Notes: generated by a model not told the origin, from the sequence alone. Counted from the stretch's first letter, positions 33,588-43,224 are shown. The stretch: DNA of 64,000 bases from Candidatus Faecousia intestinigallinarum (GCA_018715805.1 DVKX01000047.1:1-64000), one strand, 5' to 3'. Numbers and translations are program-made.

Positions 33588-34814
33588 TTATTTTCTTCCT
33601 TTTGCTGATTTGCGCCTGATCCTGCCGCCGGGCAGCGCCTCCACCAGTCCCTTGATCTCCAGCATGGTCAGGCTGGCCAGCACGGCGTTGGCCGGCTGCT
33701 CCATTTGGGCGATCACATCGTCCAGCAGGGGTTCTCCCTCACCGATAGCCTCCAGCAGCGCTTGTTCCTGGGGCGGCAGGGATGGCCTATTCCCGTCACT
33801 ATACTGTGGCGGGGGCGTTTTGTCAACGAATTTTTTGTCGTGCTGCCCGGTTTTTCGGGGCAGGGCAGTGTGCTGCGCTACCTTTATCTCCCGGCGGACT
33901 TCCTCCGTTTGCTCCAGCGCTTCCTGGTTCCGGCGGAGTTTCCCAGGGTAGAGATGCTGGTACTCGCTGAGCGCCTCCCAGCCGGAGGTGACGGCTATCG
34001 CGCCCTCCCGCAGCAGGGCGTTGCTGCCTGCACAGGTATCCACATCAATATTCCCCGGCACGGCAAATACATCCCGTCCCTGTTCCAGCGCCTGTCTGGC
34101 TGTGATCAGCGCGCCGCTTTTCTCCGGCGCTTCCACCACCAGCACGCCCGCCGCCAGGCCGCTGATGATGCGGTTTCGCTTGGGAAAATGCCATGGAGAC
34201 GGAGGCGTACCCGGTGGAAACTCCGACAGGATGCACCCCTGCTCCTCCAAATCCGCATATAAGGCGCGGTTGGATTTGGGATAGACCACATCCACCCCGC
34301 AGCCCAAGACGCCGATGACGCACTGTCCGCTGCTCAGCGCGCCCCGCATCGCCATGGCGTCTATTCCAGCAGCCAGCCCGGAAACCACCATGCCGCCGCA
34401 TTTGCCGATCTCATATCCCATGCGTCTGGCGATGCCCAGGCCATAGGCGGAAGCGCGCCGCGTCCCCACCACCGCCAGAATGGGACGGCTGGAAAAATCC
34501 GGCAGGCTGCCTTTGTAATAAAGCACCGCCGGCGGATCGGCAATATTTTTCAGCCGGGCAGGATACGCCGCGTCCTGCCAAGTGAGAATATGAATGCTCT
34601 TTCGGGCGCATTCCTCCAGAATCTCCTCCGCCTGGGCAAGGCTTTTGTCTGCCAGTGCCTCTCTCCCCTGCGCCGGGAGGCCGGGAATGGCGGAAAGCAG
34701 CTCTCCATCGCTGTAGTATAGCTCCTCCGGGTCCGGAAAACGGGAAAGCAGCGCGGCTTTTTCCCGGTCGGAAATACCGGTGCGCAGCGAAAACCATATC
34801 CAGTGGATCAGCAT
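33588..34814 (-). CDS. dprA: DNA-processing protein DprA/Smf
   Basis: A 408-aa protein that loads RecA onto incoming single-stranded DNA in transformation. It has an N-terminal SAM-like helical region, the Rossmann core (ILAVVGTRRASAYG, VVSGLAAGIDAMAM, FPPGTPPSPWHFPKRNRIISGL) and a C-terminal winged-helix of about 60 residues. It is often next to topA, as here (12 bp apart). Other competence genes are not in view. Confidence 0.95.
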   Translation of the reverse strand: MLIHWIWFSLRTGISDREKAALLSRFPDPEELYYSDGELLSAIPGLPAQGREALADKSLAQAEEILEECARKSIHILTWQDAAYPARLKNIADPPAVLYYKGSLPDFSSRPILAVVGTRRASAYGLGIARRMGYEIGKCGGMVVSGLAAGIDAMAMRGALSSGQCVIGVLGCGVDVVYPKSNRALYADLEEQGCILSEFPPGTPPSPWHFPKRNRIISGLAAGVLVVEAPEKSGALITARQALEQGRDVFAVPGNIDVDTCAGSNALLREGAIAVTSGWEALSEYQHLYPGKLRRNQEALEQTEEVRREIKVAQHTALPRKTGQHDKKFVDKTPPPQYSDGNRPSLPPQEQALLEAIGEGEPLLDDVIAQMEQPANAVLASLTMLEIKGLVEALPGGRIRRKSAKGRK

Positions 34815-34836
34815 TCCTCTTTTCCTCCCCTTTTCG

Positions 34837-35607
34837 TCAATTCTTCATCTGCCACATGACAATGGCGGCGGCCACCGCCGCATTCAGGGATTCGCAGTGG
34901 TCGTTCATGGGAATAATCAGCTCCCGCTGGGCGCTTTCCAAAATTTCCCGGCGCACGCCCTGCCCTTCGCTGCCCACCACCACCGCCATGGAGGCCGCGT
35001 CCGCACGGCGGATGTCCTCCGCCCGGGGAGAAAGCGCTGTCACGCCGATGGGGATTCCTGCTCTGCGGCAGGATGACCGCACCTCCGCCCAAGTAGTCTG
35101 CACCACCGGCGCACGGAACACCGCGCCCATACTGGCGCGCACGGTCTTGGGGCTGTAGGGGTCGGCGCAACCCTCCAGCAGCGCCACCGGGACGTCCAGC
35201 GCATCGGCAGTGCGCAGGATCGTCCCCAAATTCCCTGGATCCTGGAGCCCGTCCAGGAGCAGCATACCCGCCCTGGGAACAAACGTCTGCTTTTCCGGCA
35301 GGCAGCACAGGAAAATCGCACCCTGCGGCGCGTCCATGGTGGAAACAGAGGCCAACACCTCCGCCGGTACGCGAATCCGCCGCACGCCCTCGGGGGTATC
35401 CATTGAAATCCCCTCCGCCAGAATTACCGTATGCAGGCCGGGGCAATGGCGGACAGCCTCGGCAAGCAGCTTCGTGCCTTCCCCGGCATACAGCCCCGCC
35501 GTCTCCCGCTCCCGTCGGGAGGAAAGCAGCCGCCGAACTTGCTGGAGAGCCGGATTTTTGCGGGCGGTGATATATTGCTCCTGGGCAGCGTCTCCTTGGG
35601 ATCTCAT
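34837..35607 (-). CDS. TrmH/SpoU family RNA 2'-O-methyltransferase
   Basis: A 256-aa SPOUT methyltransferase with an N-terminal substrate-binding region (ITARKNPALQQVRRLLSSRRER) and the trefoil-knot motifs LDGLQDPGNLGTILRTADA, VVGSEGQGV and IPMNDHCESLNAAVAAAI. Members modify 23S rRNA or tRNA ribose; the exact target is not readable. Start ATG 35607 follows GGAAGGAGGAAAAAT. It is the first gene of the eight-gene leftward operon. Confidence 0.92.
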   Translation of the reverse strand: MRSQGDAAQEQYITARKNPALQQVRRLLSSRRERETAGLYAGEGTKLLAEAVRHCPGLHTVILAEGISMDTPEGVRRIRVPAEVLASVSTMDAPQGAIFLCCLPEKQTFVPRAGMLLLDGLQDPGNLGTILRTADALDVPVALLEGCADPYSPKTVRASMGAVFRAPVVQTTWAEVRSSCRRAGIPIGVTALSPRAEDIRRADAASMAVVVGSEGQGVRREILESAQRELIIPMNDHCESLNAAVAAAIVMWQMKN

Positions 35608-35656
35608 ATTTTTCCTCCTTCCGGCAGGGCATACTTATAAAAATACATACTATATT

Positions 35657-35684
35657 ATTATACAGTTTCTTCCTTAATTTGCAA
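35657..35684 (-). promoter_or_regulatory. Promoter of the trmH-dprA-topA operon
   Basis: On the - strand TTGCAA and TATAAT are separated by 16 bp, about 50 bp before the trmH ATG. Confidence 0.7.
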
Positions 35685-35821
35685 CCCCGAAAAACCTGCG
35701 CCGCAGATCCCGGCATTTTTCAGCACGCGCTGCCGGCCATTTTTATCCAAAAAACATTTTTTGCTTTTCTTTCCCCGCGCCTTATGGTATGATAGAGGAA
35801 ATTGGAAAGGGGTGATCCTGT

Positions 35822-37555
35822 ATGGGTTATACGGAAACCTGGTCTGGAAAAATCAACCGAAAGCTGCGCAAAAAGCTGCACATTATCGATGTGGCCGCCG
35901 GACGGGAAAAGGCGGATCTGGTGCTGAAAAACGCCACCTATGTGGATGTGTTCTCTGGGGAACTGGCCACGGACGACATCGCCGTGTGCGAGGGGCTGAT
36001 TGTGGGACTGGGCAGCTACCAGGGGCACCAGGAAGTGGATATGACGGGAAAGATCGTCTGCCCTGGTTTCATCGACGCCCACATCCACCTGGAATCCAGT
36101 CTGGTGTCCCCGGCGGAGTTTGCCCGGGCGGTGCTCCCCCACGGCACGACCACCGTAGTTACCGACCCCCACGAGATCACCAATGTGATGGGCGCCGACG
36201 GCATCGATTATATGCTTTGCGCCAGCGAGGGGCTGCCGGTGGACGTACAGCTGATGATCCCCTCCTGCGTGCCTGCCTCGCCGTTGGACGAGAGCGGCGC
36301 CAACCTGGACTACCGGGACATCGACAGCTTCTTCACCCACCCCCGGGTACTGGGTCTGGCGGAAATGATGAACTTCCCCGGCGTTGTGGCTGCAGACAGT
36401 GCCACCGTTGCCAAGATCATCGCTTCCCAGGCGCATCACAAAAAAATCGACGGCCACGCGCCCAACCTTACCGGCAACGATTTGAACGCCTATATCGCCG
36501 CCGGAGTATACTCCGACCATGAATGCGCCGATCTGGACGACGCCCTGGCCAAGCTGAAGCGGGGGCAGTTCATCATGATCCGGGAGGGCACCGCCGCGAA
36601 AAATCTGGAGGCGCTCATGCCCCTGGTGCGCTCGGAAAAATATTTCCACCGCTGTATGTTCTGCACCGACGACAAGCATCCCAGCGACCTGCTGGAGGGA
36701 GGGCACATCGACGACATCTGCCGCCGGGCGGTGGCTCTGGGGGCAGACCCCATCCGGGTGGTGCAGGTGGCTTGCCTTCACGCCGCCCGGTACTTCCTGC
36801 TGAACAATCGGGGCGGCATCGCGCCGGGGTATCTGGCGGACTTCGCCGTGGTGGAGGATCTGAAAGACTTCCATGTGGTGTCCGTATACAGGAAGGGCAG
36901 GCTGGTGTATGATGCCGGGCAGCTCGCCTCCTTCCCCGCCCCGGAGCTGCCCGCCCATCTGGCGGCCAGCGCCAAGAATACCTTTCATCTGCCTGTCCTT
37001 ACCCCCGGAGATTTTGCCGAGAGCCGGCAGAAAGCCGTTATCGGTATGGTGTCCGGACAGATCATTACCCAGGACGCGGGCTATGCCCAGGGCGTGGATA
37101 TTGCCCGAGATATTCTGAAAATGGCAGTGATTGAGCGTCACAAAAATACCCGGCATCTGGGACTGGGCTATCTCAAGGGCTATGGCCTGCAATCCGGCGC
37201 GGTGGCCACCAGCGTCGCCCACGACAGCCACAACATCATTGTGGTGGGGGAAAATGACGCGGATATGGCCTTTGCCGCCAATCGAATCGCGGAAAACCAG
37301 GGCGGCATTGTGGTGGTACGGCAGGGGCAGATCCTTGCGGAGCTGCCCTTGGAAATCGCAGGGCTTATGAGTGAAAAGCCCCTGGTGGAAGTCAACCGCC
37401 TGCTGGAGCAGGCAAAAGCCGCCGCCCACGCGCTGGGCGTGGGGCGGGATATTGACCCGTTTATGACCCTGTCCTTTATGAGTCTGACGGTAATTCCCAC
37501 TCTGCGGCTCACCACCCGGGGCGTGGTGGATGTGCGCACCCAGCAATATATCTAA
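35822..37555 (+). CDS. ade: Adenine deaminase
   Basis: A 577-aa amidohydrolase converting adenine to hypoxanthine and ammonia. It has GFIDAHIHLESSLVSP (metal-binding HxH), TTTVVTDPHEITNV, a HAPNL segment, and C-terminal VAHDSHNIIVVG, with the Ade C-terminal domain. Length is typical (about 570-600). ATG 35822 follows AAAGGGGTGATCCTGT. It is monocistronic and divergent from the trmH operon. Confidence 0.95.
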   Translation: MGYTETWSGKINRKLRKKLHIIDVAAGREKADLVLKNATYVDVFSGELATDDIAVCEGLIVGLGSYQGHQEVDMTGKIVCPGFIDAHIHLESSLVSPAEFARAVLPHGTTTVVTDPHEITNVMGADGIDYMLCASEGLPVDVQLMIPSCVPASPLDESGANLDYRDIDSFFTHPRVLGLAEMMNFPGVVAADSATVAKIIASQAHHKKIDGHAPNLTGNDLNAYIAAGVYSDHECADLDDALAKLKRGQFIMIREGTAAKNLEALMPLVRSEKYFHRCMFCTDDKHPSDLLEGGHIDDICRRAVALGADPIRVVQVACLHAARYFLLNNRGGIAPGYLADFAVVEDLKDFHVVSVYRKGRLVYDAGQLASFPAPELPAHLAASAKNTFHLPVLTPGDFAESRQKAVIGMVSGQIITQDAGYAQGVDIARDILKMAVIERHKNTRHLGLGYLKGYGLQSGAVATSVAHDSHNIIVVGENDADMAFAANRIAENQGGIVVVRQGQILAELPLEIAGLMSEKPLVEVNRLLEQAKAAAHALGVGRDIDPFMTLSFMSLTVIPTLRLTTRGVVDVRTQQYI

Positions 37556-37691
37556 GCGCTTTTCCGGTTCTTCCGAGCAGAAAATCCGCCTTGCATTGAC
37601 AGGCCGGTGCAAACGATGATATAATGCAATCATCAATATCTCTCCGCAGTACGCAGGAAAGATAAACAGAAAAAGAAAAGGAGAATGCCAT

Positions 37692-38234
37692 ATGAAATTC
37701 TGTCCCAAATGCGGCGCGCAGATGGACGACGCCGCCGCTTTCTGCCCAAACTGCGGTGCGCCTGCGAGCGGCCAGCCCGATGCCGAATACACCCAGCCAT
37801 CCTACTCGGAATCCCCCAAGGCAAACCCCTATGACCACACCAGCGAGTTTGACCCGGCAGATATTTCCGAGCACAAGACGCTGTGTATGCTGCCATACCT
37901 GCTGGGTACCATCGGCATCATTTGCACGCTGCTGTCCCGCAAGGACTCCAAATATGTGGAATTCCATCTGCGGCAGGCTCTGAAGCTGGAGGTAGTCACC
38001 GTGCTTCTGGGCGTTCTCGGCGGTGCGCTGGCCATCTGCTCCAAGCTGCTTTCCTGGTCGTGGGTGGTTCCCATCCTCTCGGGGATTGTGCATGTCGTTC
38101 TGGGTGCCTGCTCCGCCGCCGTCCTGGTTTGCCTGATCATCGTCTTTATTCTGAAGATCATCTGCTTCTTCCAGATCTGCGCCGGGAAGGCCAAAGAGCC
38201 GGCCATCATCCACAGCCTGGGCTTCCTGAAATAA
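37692..38234 (+). CDS. Zinc-ribbon membrane protein
   Basis: A 180-aa protein. An N-terminal zinc ribbon (FCPKCGAQM...FCPNCGAP) is followed by a polar linker and a membrane domain with about three hydrophobic segments (HKTLCMLPYLLGTIGIICTLL; LEVVTVLLGVLGGALAI; the long VVPILSGIVHVVLGACSAAVLVCLIIVFILKIICFF). It resembles DUF4870-like small membrane proteins with an added ribbon. Function unknown. ATG 37692 follows AAAAGGAGAATGCCAT. Confidence 0.78.
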   Translation: MKFCPKCGAQMDDAAAFCPNCGAPASGQPDAEYTQPSYSESPKANPYDHTSEFDPADISEHKTLCMLPYLLGTIGIICTLLSRKDSKYVEFHLRQALKLEVVTVLLGVLGGALAICSKLLSWSWVVPILSGIVHVVLGACSAAVLVCLIIVFILKIICFFQICAGKAKEPAIIHSLGFLK

Positions 38235-38250
38235 CAAACGCCAAAAGCAT

Positions 38251-38283
38251 GTGCCTCTGGAATTCTCCAGAGGCACACTTTTA
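38251..38283. terminator. Terminator between zinc-ribbon and kdgF genes
   Basis: GTGCCTCTGG and CCAGAGGCAC form a 10-bp stem with T-rich flanks on both sides, serving the convergent genes. Confidence 0.8.
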
Positions 38284-38316
38284 TCTGTCCATGGTCTTTC
38301 GGCTTTTCCCACAGTC

Positions 38317-38670
38317 TTATAGGAAATCCTTTCGCATGGGATGGAAAATTTCCAACAGGATCCCCGCCTTCAGGCAGGTACAGCCGTGTTCTGCACCGTT
38401 TTCTTTCACCATGGCGTCGCCCTTGCGGACGATGCGGGTCTCCCCGTCAATGGTGAACGCAAACTCCCCCTCCGCCACATAGGTGATCTGGGTATGCGGG
38501 TGACTGTGCATCGCCCCCACAGCCCCGGTTTCAAAGGTATTCTCCACGCACATGAGCCCATCGGTATAGGCCAGGATCCGACGGGTCATACCCGAGCCGC
38601 CATCCTGGGGCAGGGCGTCCTTGTGGGTCAGCCAGCGCTGCCCTTTCTCCGGGATCTGCTGCTTACACAT
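38317..38670 (-). CDS. kdgF: Cupin protein, KdgF-like (unsaturated uronate linearisation)
   Basis: A 117-aa single cupin barrel: GAVGAMHSHPHTQITYVAEGEFAF supplies the His-x-His metal motif and Glu, and NGAEHGCTCL the last His. KdgF relatives open unsaturated uronates from pectin or alginate. The start ATG 38670 overlaps the end of uxuB by 8 bp; the ORF-track start at 38772 is uxuB antisense. Third gene of uxuA-uxuB-kdgF. Confidence 0.83.
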   Translation of the reverse strand: MCKQQIPEKGQRWLTHKDALPQDGGSGMTRRILAYTDGLMCVENTFETGAVGAMHSHPHTQITYVAEGEFAFTIDGETRIVRKGDAMVKENGAEHGCTCLKAGILLEIFHPMRKDFL

Positions 38671-40279
38671 TGGCTTCCAGCACTTTCCGCACCGCGCCGG
38701 GGCCGGCCAGCATCTCCCGCAGGAAAGCGGTGACCTTGCCTGCCAAACCAGCCTCGTACAGGTCTGCGGCAAACACCGCCTTGTTGGACAGGATGGGCCG
38801 CAGCGCCTCGTCCGTGGCCGTCTCCGGCTGACCCAGCTTCACGCCGGCCAGCTGCTCCTGCAGGGTGGCGAGCATGGGGTCGCTGCTGCATTCCATGGGC
38901 GCGCCGGTATCGTCCACCGCCAGCAGGTAGCGCAGCCAGCCCGCCAGCGCCAGGGGCACATAGTGCAGGGAAGCGGCGTCCTTATCGGGCGCGGCCATAT
39001 AGCTTTTAATCGTCTCGCCGAAGCGAACAGGAATCTTCTGACTGGTATCCGTAGCAATGCGCTGGGGCGTATCCGGAATGAAAGGATTGGGCAGCCGCTG
39101 ATCCACCACCTCGTGGATAAAATCCATGGGGCTGAGGATCTTGGGAGCCACCACCACGGGGATGCCTTCCTGATAACCGATGCCTTCCACCAGCGCCTTG
39201 AGCTGGGGGTCTTTCATCTCTGCCGCGATGGAATCGTAGCCCAGCAGGCAGCCATACACCGCCAGCGCCGTATGCAGGGGGTTCAGGCAGGTGGTGACCT
39301 TCATTTTCTCCGTATTGTTCACGGTATCCCGGTCGGTGAAATACACGCCGGCCTTTTCCAGCGGGGGACGGCCGTTGGGGAAACGATCCTCGATCACCAA
39401 ATACTGCGGCTCCTCCGCGTTGACAAAGGGCGCGATAAAGGTATTCCGCCCGGTGACAAGGGGCGCCATATCGCCGATGCCTGCGGCGGCCAGGGCTTCC
39501 TCCACCACTTTGGCCGGGCGGGGGGTGATCTTGTCGATCATGGACCAGGGGAAGGAGACCTTCGTCTCATCGGAGATCCAATCCACAAAGCTGCGGGGAA
39601 GGAAGCCGTTTTCGTGCCATTTTTCCACCACGGTCATGATGCTGCTCCGCAGCTTCTCGCCGTTGTGGGAGCAGTTATCCATGCTCACCACCGCCAGCGG
39701 CGCGGCGCCGGCCTGGAAGCGCGCATAGAGCATGGCCGTCACCAGGCTCATAGCGTGGGTGCACTTGTCTGGGCCGTTGGCAAAATCCGCCTCCACAAAG
39801 GGGAAGAAATTGCCGTGGATGTCCTGAAGCGCATAGCCCTTCTCCGTAATAGTAAAACTGATCATTTGCAGACTGGGATTGCGGAAAATGCCTTTGAGCG
39901 TCTCCATATCCTCCGGGAAGGCGGCGCCCACCCGCAAACCCTTGGCGATGGAGGCCACGATCTCCTTCTTCATAGAGCCGTCGGGCATCAGGCTCACCAG
40001 CATGGTCATGGAGTCGTATGGCGCATAGATTTTTGTGATAATGTCGTAGTCGAACGTATCCGCCGCTACGATGCCGCCCTCCACCAGCCCCTGGTTCAGC
40101 AGCATCTGCTGCAGCCGGGCGATGAAGCCCCGGAAGATATTGCCTGCGCCGAAATGCACCCAGGTGGGGTGCTTTTCGGTGTTGGCGCACATGTTTTCCC
40201 AGTCGTAGCCGGGCAGCGTCACACCGGCGGCCGCCCAGGCGGCGGTATCCTTCAATCCCTGCGCATTCATTTTCAGCAT
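38663..40279 (-). CDS. uxuB: Mannitol dehydrogenase-family oxidoreductase, probable fructuronate reductase
   Basis: A 538-aa polyol/long-chain dehydrogenase with an NAD-binding N-terminal half (WVHFGAGNIFRGF), central SMDNCSHNGEKL and the C-terminal mannitol-dehydrogenase domain. Next to uxuA, the likely reaction is reduction of D-fructuronate to D-mannonate; tagaturonate reductase is the alternative. ATG 40279 follows GGAGGGGAAATAAT, 1 bp after the uxuA stop. Confidence 0.88.
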   Translation of the reverse strand: MLKMNAQGLKDTAAWAAAGVTLPGYDWENMCANTEKHPTWVHFGAGNIFRGFIARLQQMLLNQGLVEGGIVAADTFDYDIITKIYAPYDSMTMLVSLMPDGSMKKEIVASIAKGLRVGAAFPEDMETLKGIFRNPSLQMISFTITEKGYALQDIHGNFFPFVEADFANGPDKCTHAMSLVTAMLYARFQAGAAPLAVVSMDNCSHNGEKLRSSIMTVVEKWHENGFLPRSFVDWISDETKVSFPWSMIDKITPRPAKVVEEALAAAGIGDMAPLVTGRNTFIAPFVNAEEPQYLVIEDRFPNGRPPLEKAGVYFTDRDTVNNTEKMKVTTCLNPLHTALAVYGCLLGYDSIAAEMKDPQLKALVEGIGYQEGIPVVVAPKILSPMDFIHEVVDQRLPNPFIPDTPQRIATDTSQKIPVRFGETIKSYMAAPDKDAASLHYVPLALAGWLRYLLAVDDTGAPMECSSDPMLATLQEQLAGVKLGQPETATDEALRPILSNKAVFAADLYEAGLAGKVTAFLREMLAGPGAVRKVLEANV

Positions 40280-40280
40280 A

Positions 40281-41360
40281 TTATTTCCCCTCCGATTTGC
40301 AGATTGCTTCCCACAGGCCGTTTAAGTACACTGCGCCCAGCGCCCGGTCATACAGGCCGTAGCCGGGGCGGCCTACCTCGTCCCAGATCATCCGGCCGTG
40401 GTCGGGGCGGATATAGGTGTCCGGGCACGTCTCATAGACGGCCTTCATGATTTCATACATATCCAGATCGCCGGCAGCGGACAGATGAGCGGCCTCCCGG
40501 AATTTTCGGTGTCCCAGGTGCTTTACGTTGCGCACATGGAGGCAGCCAATGCGGTTCTTTTTGCCAAAATGGCGGATGATGGCGGGAATATCATTGTCCG
40601 GGTCGGAACCCAGGGAACCGGTGCACAGGCACAGGGTATTGCAGGGAGAGTCGTGGAGCGCAATGATCTTATCGTAGTCCTCCTGGCTGTGGGCGATGCG
40701 GGGCAGGCCGAAGATGGGCCAGGCGGGGTCGTCGGGATGGCAGGCCATCACCACACCGCATTCCTCACAGGTGGGGAGGATACCGTCCAGGAAATACTTG
40801 TAGTTGGCCCGGAGATCGTCCGGGGTAATGGTCTTGTACCGCTCCAGGGTGGTCTCCAGTTCCGCCAGACGGGCAGGCTCCCAGCCGGGCAGGGTAAAGC
40901 CGTTGCAGTTGTCGATGGTGTTCCGCACCAAGTCCACCGGGGTCATATTCCCCAATTCCTGCTCATCGAAGTACAGGCTGTTGGAGCCATCCTCGGGGAT
41001 CTCCCGCGCCAGGTCGGTGCGCAGCCAGTCGAACACCGGCATAAAATTATACACAATGACTTTCACGCCGTACTTGGCCAGGTTGCGGATGGTGGCGCAG
41101 TAATTGGCGATATACTGATCCCGGGTGGGCAGTCCCATCTTGATGTCCTCATGGACATTCACGGACTCAATGACCTCGCACTCCAGCCCGGCGGCATGGA
41201 CGCCGTCCATATATGCCTTGATCTCTTCCTCCGTCCACACTTCTCCGGCGGCCTTGTCGTCCAGTACGCCCATCAGGCCGGACATACCGGGGATCTGCTT
41301 GATCTGGCGCAGCGTAATGCTGTCGCTGCTTTCTCCATACCAACGAAACGTCATTTTCAT
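40281..41360 (-). CDS. uxuA: Mannonate dehydratase
   Basis: A 359-aa TIM-barrel enzyme dehydrating D-mannonate to 2-keto-3-deoxygluconate. It has [26 protein letters not shown], metal and active-site [27 protein letters not shown] and [13 protein letters not shown]. Length matches UxuA. ATG 41360 follows TTTGGAGGTATGCACA. It leads the hexuronate operon behind duplicated promoter-like repeats at 41498-41548. Confidence 0.95.
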   Translation of the reverse strand: MKMTFRWYGESSDSITLRQIKQIPGMSGLMGVLDDKAAGEVWTEEEIKAYMDGVHAAGLECEVIESVNVHEDIKMGLPTRDQYIANYCATIRNLAKYGVKVIVYNFMPVFDWLRTDLAREIPEDGSNSLYFDEQELGNMTPVDLVRNTIDNCNGFTLPGWEPARLAELETTLERYKTITPDDLRANYKYFLDGILPTCEECGVVMACHPDDPAWPIFGLPRIAHSQEDYDKIIALHDSPCNTLCLCTGSLGSDPDNDIPAIIRHFGKKNRIGCLHVRNVKHLGHRKFREAAHLSAAGDLDMYEIMKAVYETCPDTYIRPDHGRMIWDEVGRPGYGLYDRALGAVYLNGLWEAICKSEGK

Positions 41361-41497
41361 TGTGCATACCTCCAAAAAATATTTTTACTGAAAACGCTGA
41401 TCAGGATAACCACAAGCAGCTCCTGATGGGGCGTTGTCTGCAGTCAAACTCCCGACCACCGTTTCCCTCCTAGTCCGGGAATTCTGTATCTTCCTAT

Positions 41498-41548
41498 ATT
41501 GTAGCACTTTTTCGAAATTTTGCATTATAGCACTTTTTGAAATTTTGC
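41498..41548 (-). promoter_or_regulatory. Duplicated promoter/operator repeats upstream of uxuA
   Basis: On the - strand two adjacent copies read GCAAAATTTC[A/GA]AAAAGTGCTA[T/C]AAT (41524-41548 and 41498-41523). Each ends in a -10-like TATAAT or TACAAT. They probably combine tandem promoters with repressor sites for the uronate operon. Region 41549-41791 shows nothing else that I can support. Confidence 0.6.
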
Positions 41549-41791
41549 AAGTATTTTAAGCATTGCTCCAAAGGGGAGGAATAATGGCAGGCAGCCCTTT
41601 GACCATTCCGGTCAATCAAAGCGCGGAGCGGCGGCCGCCTCCATATACCCCCAGCGGTTCTTCCTCCTGCCCCATGCCCGGCGTGGAATCAAATCTCCTT
41701 TTGGAATCTGCCGTGTCAAAAGCCGCCCGGGGCGCGCATCCGCTGAAGTCTTCCGATTCACAAAAATTTTTGAAAAATCTGGAAAAAGCCC

Positions 41792-41820
41792 TTTACTTTT
41801 TGGGGCATATGGTGTATAGT
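41792..41820 (+). promoter_or_regulatory. Promoter of the THF riboswitch-folT transcript
   Basis: TTTACT and TATAGT are separated by 17 bp, immediately upstream of the aptamer. Confidence 0.65.
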
Positions 41821-41822
41821 TG

Positions 41823-41927
41823 TGGGCGTACAGAGTAGGGTATCCTGCGTGAAGTGCTGCCAAAATGGGGAGTTGTCTGGCAGACGAAGGACGCTGTCCG
41901 CGATGGGAGACCCGCACCCGCTGCCCA
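41823..41927 (+). promoter_or_regulatory. Tetrahydrofolate (THF) riboswitch aptamer
   Basis: TGGGC (41823-41827) and GCCCA (41923-41927) close a P1 stem. Between them are the THF-I landmarks: AGAGTA, GCGTGAAGTGC, GGGGAGTTGTC, ACGAAGG and CCGCACCCGCTG. A folate transporter follows. The downstream hairpin at 42025-42052 gives an OFF switch by termination when reduced folate is plentiful. Confidence 0.88.
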
Positions 41928-42024
41928 TATTGGTGGAAATACCTCCTTTATGATGCAACGATACTCAGTCGGGCGAACGGCCGGCCGCGAAGTTGCTGAC
42001 CTGCCCCCGGCGGCTGCCATCACT

Positions 42025-42052
42025 CCCCTGCGAACATTCGCAGGGGTTTTTC
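42025..42052 (+). terminator. THF riboswitch expression-platform terminator
   Basis: CCCCTGCG and CGCAGGGG with loop AACATT are followed by TTTTT, about 60 bp before folT. Confidence 0.85.
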
Positions 42053-42111
42053 ATTTGGCGTCCGCCTGCGCAGCGCCGCCTGCCGCCGCACCAAAAAAGG
42101 AGGCTATTTTT

Positions 42112-43158
42112 ATGTCCAGACAAACAAAATCCACCCTTACCTACAAATCCCCTTTCTCCAAGGCCTACTGGCGGGATGCCGCCATGGAGCTGAAGGACAC
42201 CAAAATGCTGGTGTTCGCCGCGCTGATGATCGCTCTGCGGCTGGTGCTGAAGACCTTCGTCGTCATCCCCTTGGCTCCGAACCTGAACATTAACACCGCC
42301 TTTCTGGCCAACGCCCTGGGCGCCATGACCTTCGGCCCGGTGATGGCGGGCATCTGCGCCGTGATCACCGATGTGCTGGGCTTCCTGCTCAAGCCTGTGG
42401 GGGTATACTTCGTTCCCTTCGTACTTACGGAAGTGGCCGGCTCCGTGATCTTCGCCCTGTTCCTCTACCGCGCCAAGGTCACCCCCGCCCGGGTGATGCT
42501 CAGCCGGTTCTGCATCTGCTTCTTTGTAAACGTGCTGCTGCAGGCTCCCATCATGATGTGGTACAACGCAGTCACCGTAGGCAGCAGCAGCTATGTGCTC
42601 ACCATCCCCGGCATTGTGAAGAACCTGTTCATGTTCCCCATTGAGTCCGTGGTGCTGACTCTCTTCCTGCGGGTCATGCTGCCCATTACCAACCGCCTGG
42701 GGCTGACCTACGGCGGAAACGCCAAGGACAACCTGCGCTTTTCCAACAAGCAGGTGGCGCTGCTGGTGGTGCTGCTGGTGGTGGGCGCCGCCAGCGTCTT
42801 CGGCTACCTGAACTACCATTACCAGACCACCTCCCTGTCCGCCGCCTACTCCACCCAGGAGCGCATTGCGGCCAACCAGTCCATGCAGGAGATCCTGCTG
42901 GAAGAGGGCAGCGTCTCCGGCGAGCCGGTGACCATCGTGGAGTCCGCCATGAAGCCCTTCCTGGGCAGCGAGATCACCTATACCGTAGGCGTTTATGAAG
43001 TGACCGGGGAATACAGCGAGGAGATGTGGAAGCTCTCCAAGTCCAAGGCTGCGAAGGACGAAAACCTGACCCGGGTGGGCACGGCGGAGATCGTGGTGAA
43101 CAGCAAGACCGGCGAAACCCTGTCCTACAGCTATACGCCGCAGCCGCCGGAGGAGTAA
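42112..43158 (+). CDS. folT: ECF folate transporter S component with C-terminal extension
   Basis: A 348-aa protein. Residues about 25-200 are the FolT-like S component (MIALRLVLKTFVVIPLAPNLNINTAFLANALGAM, LKPVGVYFVPFVLTE), which takes up folate with EcfAA'T. An additional roughly 140 residues contain one more helix (VALLVVLLVVGAASVFGYL) and a soluble, probably external domain ending in TPQPPEE; ordinary FolT ends near 180 aa. The ORF-track start 41854 lies in the riboswitch; ATG 42112 follows AAAAGGAGGCTATTTTT. The THF riboswitch upstream supports folate as substrate. Confidence 0.88.
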   Translation: MSRQTKSTLTYKSPFSKAYWRDAAMELKDTKMLVFAALMIALRLVLKTFVVIPLAPNLNINTAFLANALGAMTFGPVMAGICAVITDVLGFLLKPVGVYFVPFVLTEVAGSVIFALFLYRAKVTPARVMLSRFCICFFVNVLLQAPIMMWYNAVTVGSSSYVLTIPGIVKNLFMFPIESVVLTLFLRVMLPITNRLGLTYGGNAKDNLRFSNKQVALLVVLLVVGAASVFGYLNYHYQTTSLSAAYSTQERIAANQSMQEILLEEGSVSGEPVTIVESAMKPFLGSEITYTVGVYEVTGEYSEEMWKLSKSKAAKDENLTRVGTAEIVVNSKTGETLSYSYTPQPPEE

Positions 43159-43224
43159 GCAGTTGACTTTTTCCGCCGCTCGGGATATACTAAGGCTAAT
43201 CTAAAATAAAAAGGAGCGACCCTT

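Noticed and set aside
35720-37792. 690-aa ORF on the - strand
   Set aside because: It is antisense to adenine deaminase with no supporting features.
41563-41838. 91-aa ORF between uxuA and the THF riboswitch
   Set aside because: Its composition is unlike a protein, it crosses the folT promoter, and the two strands have equally poor ORFs.
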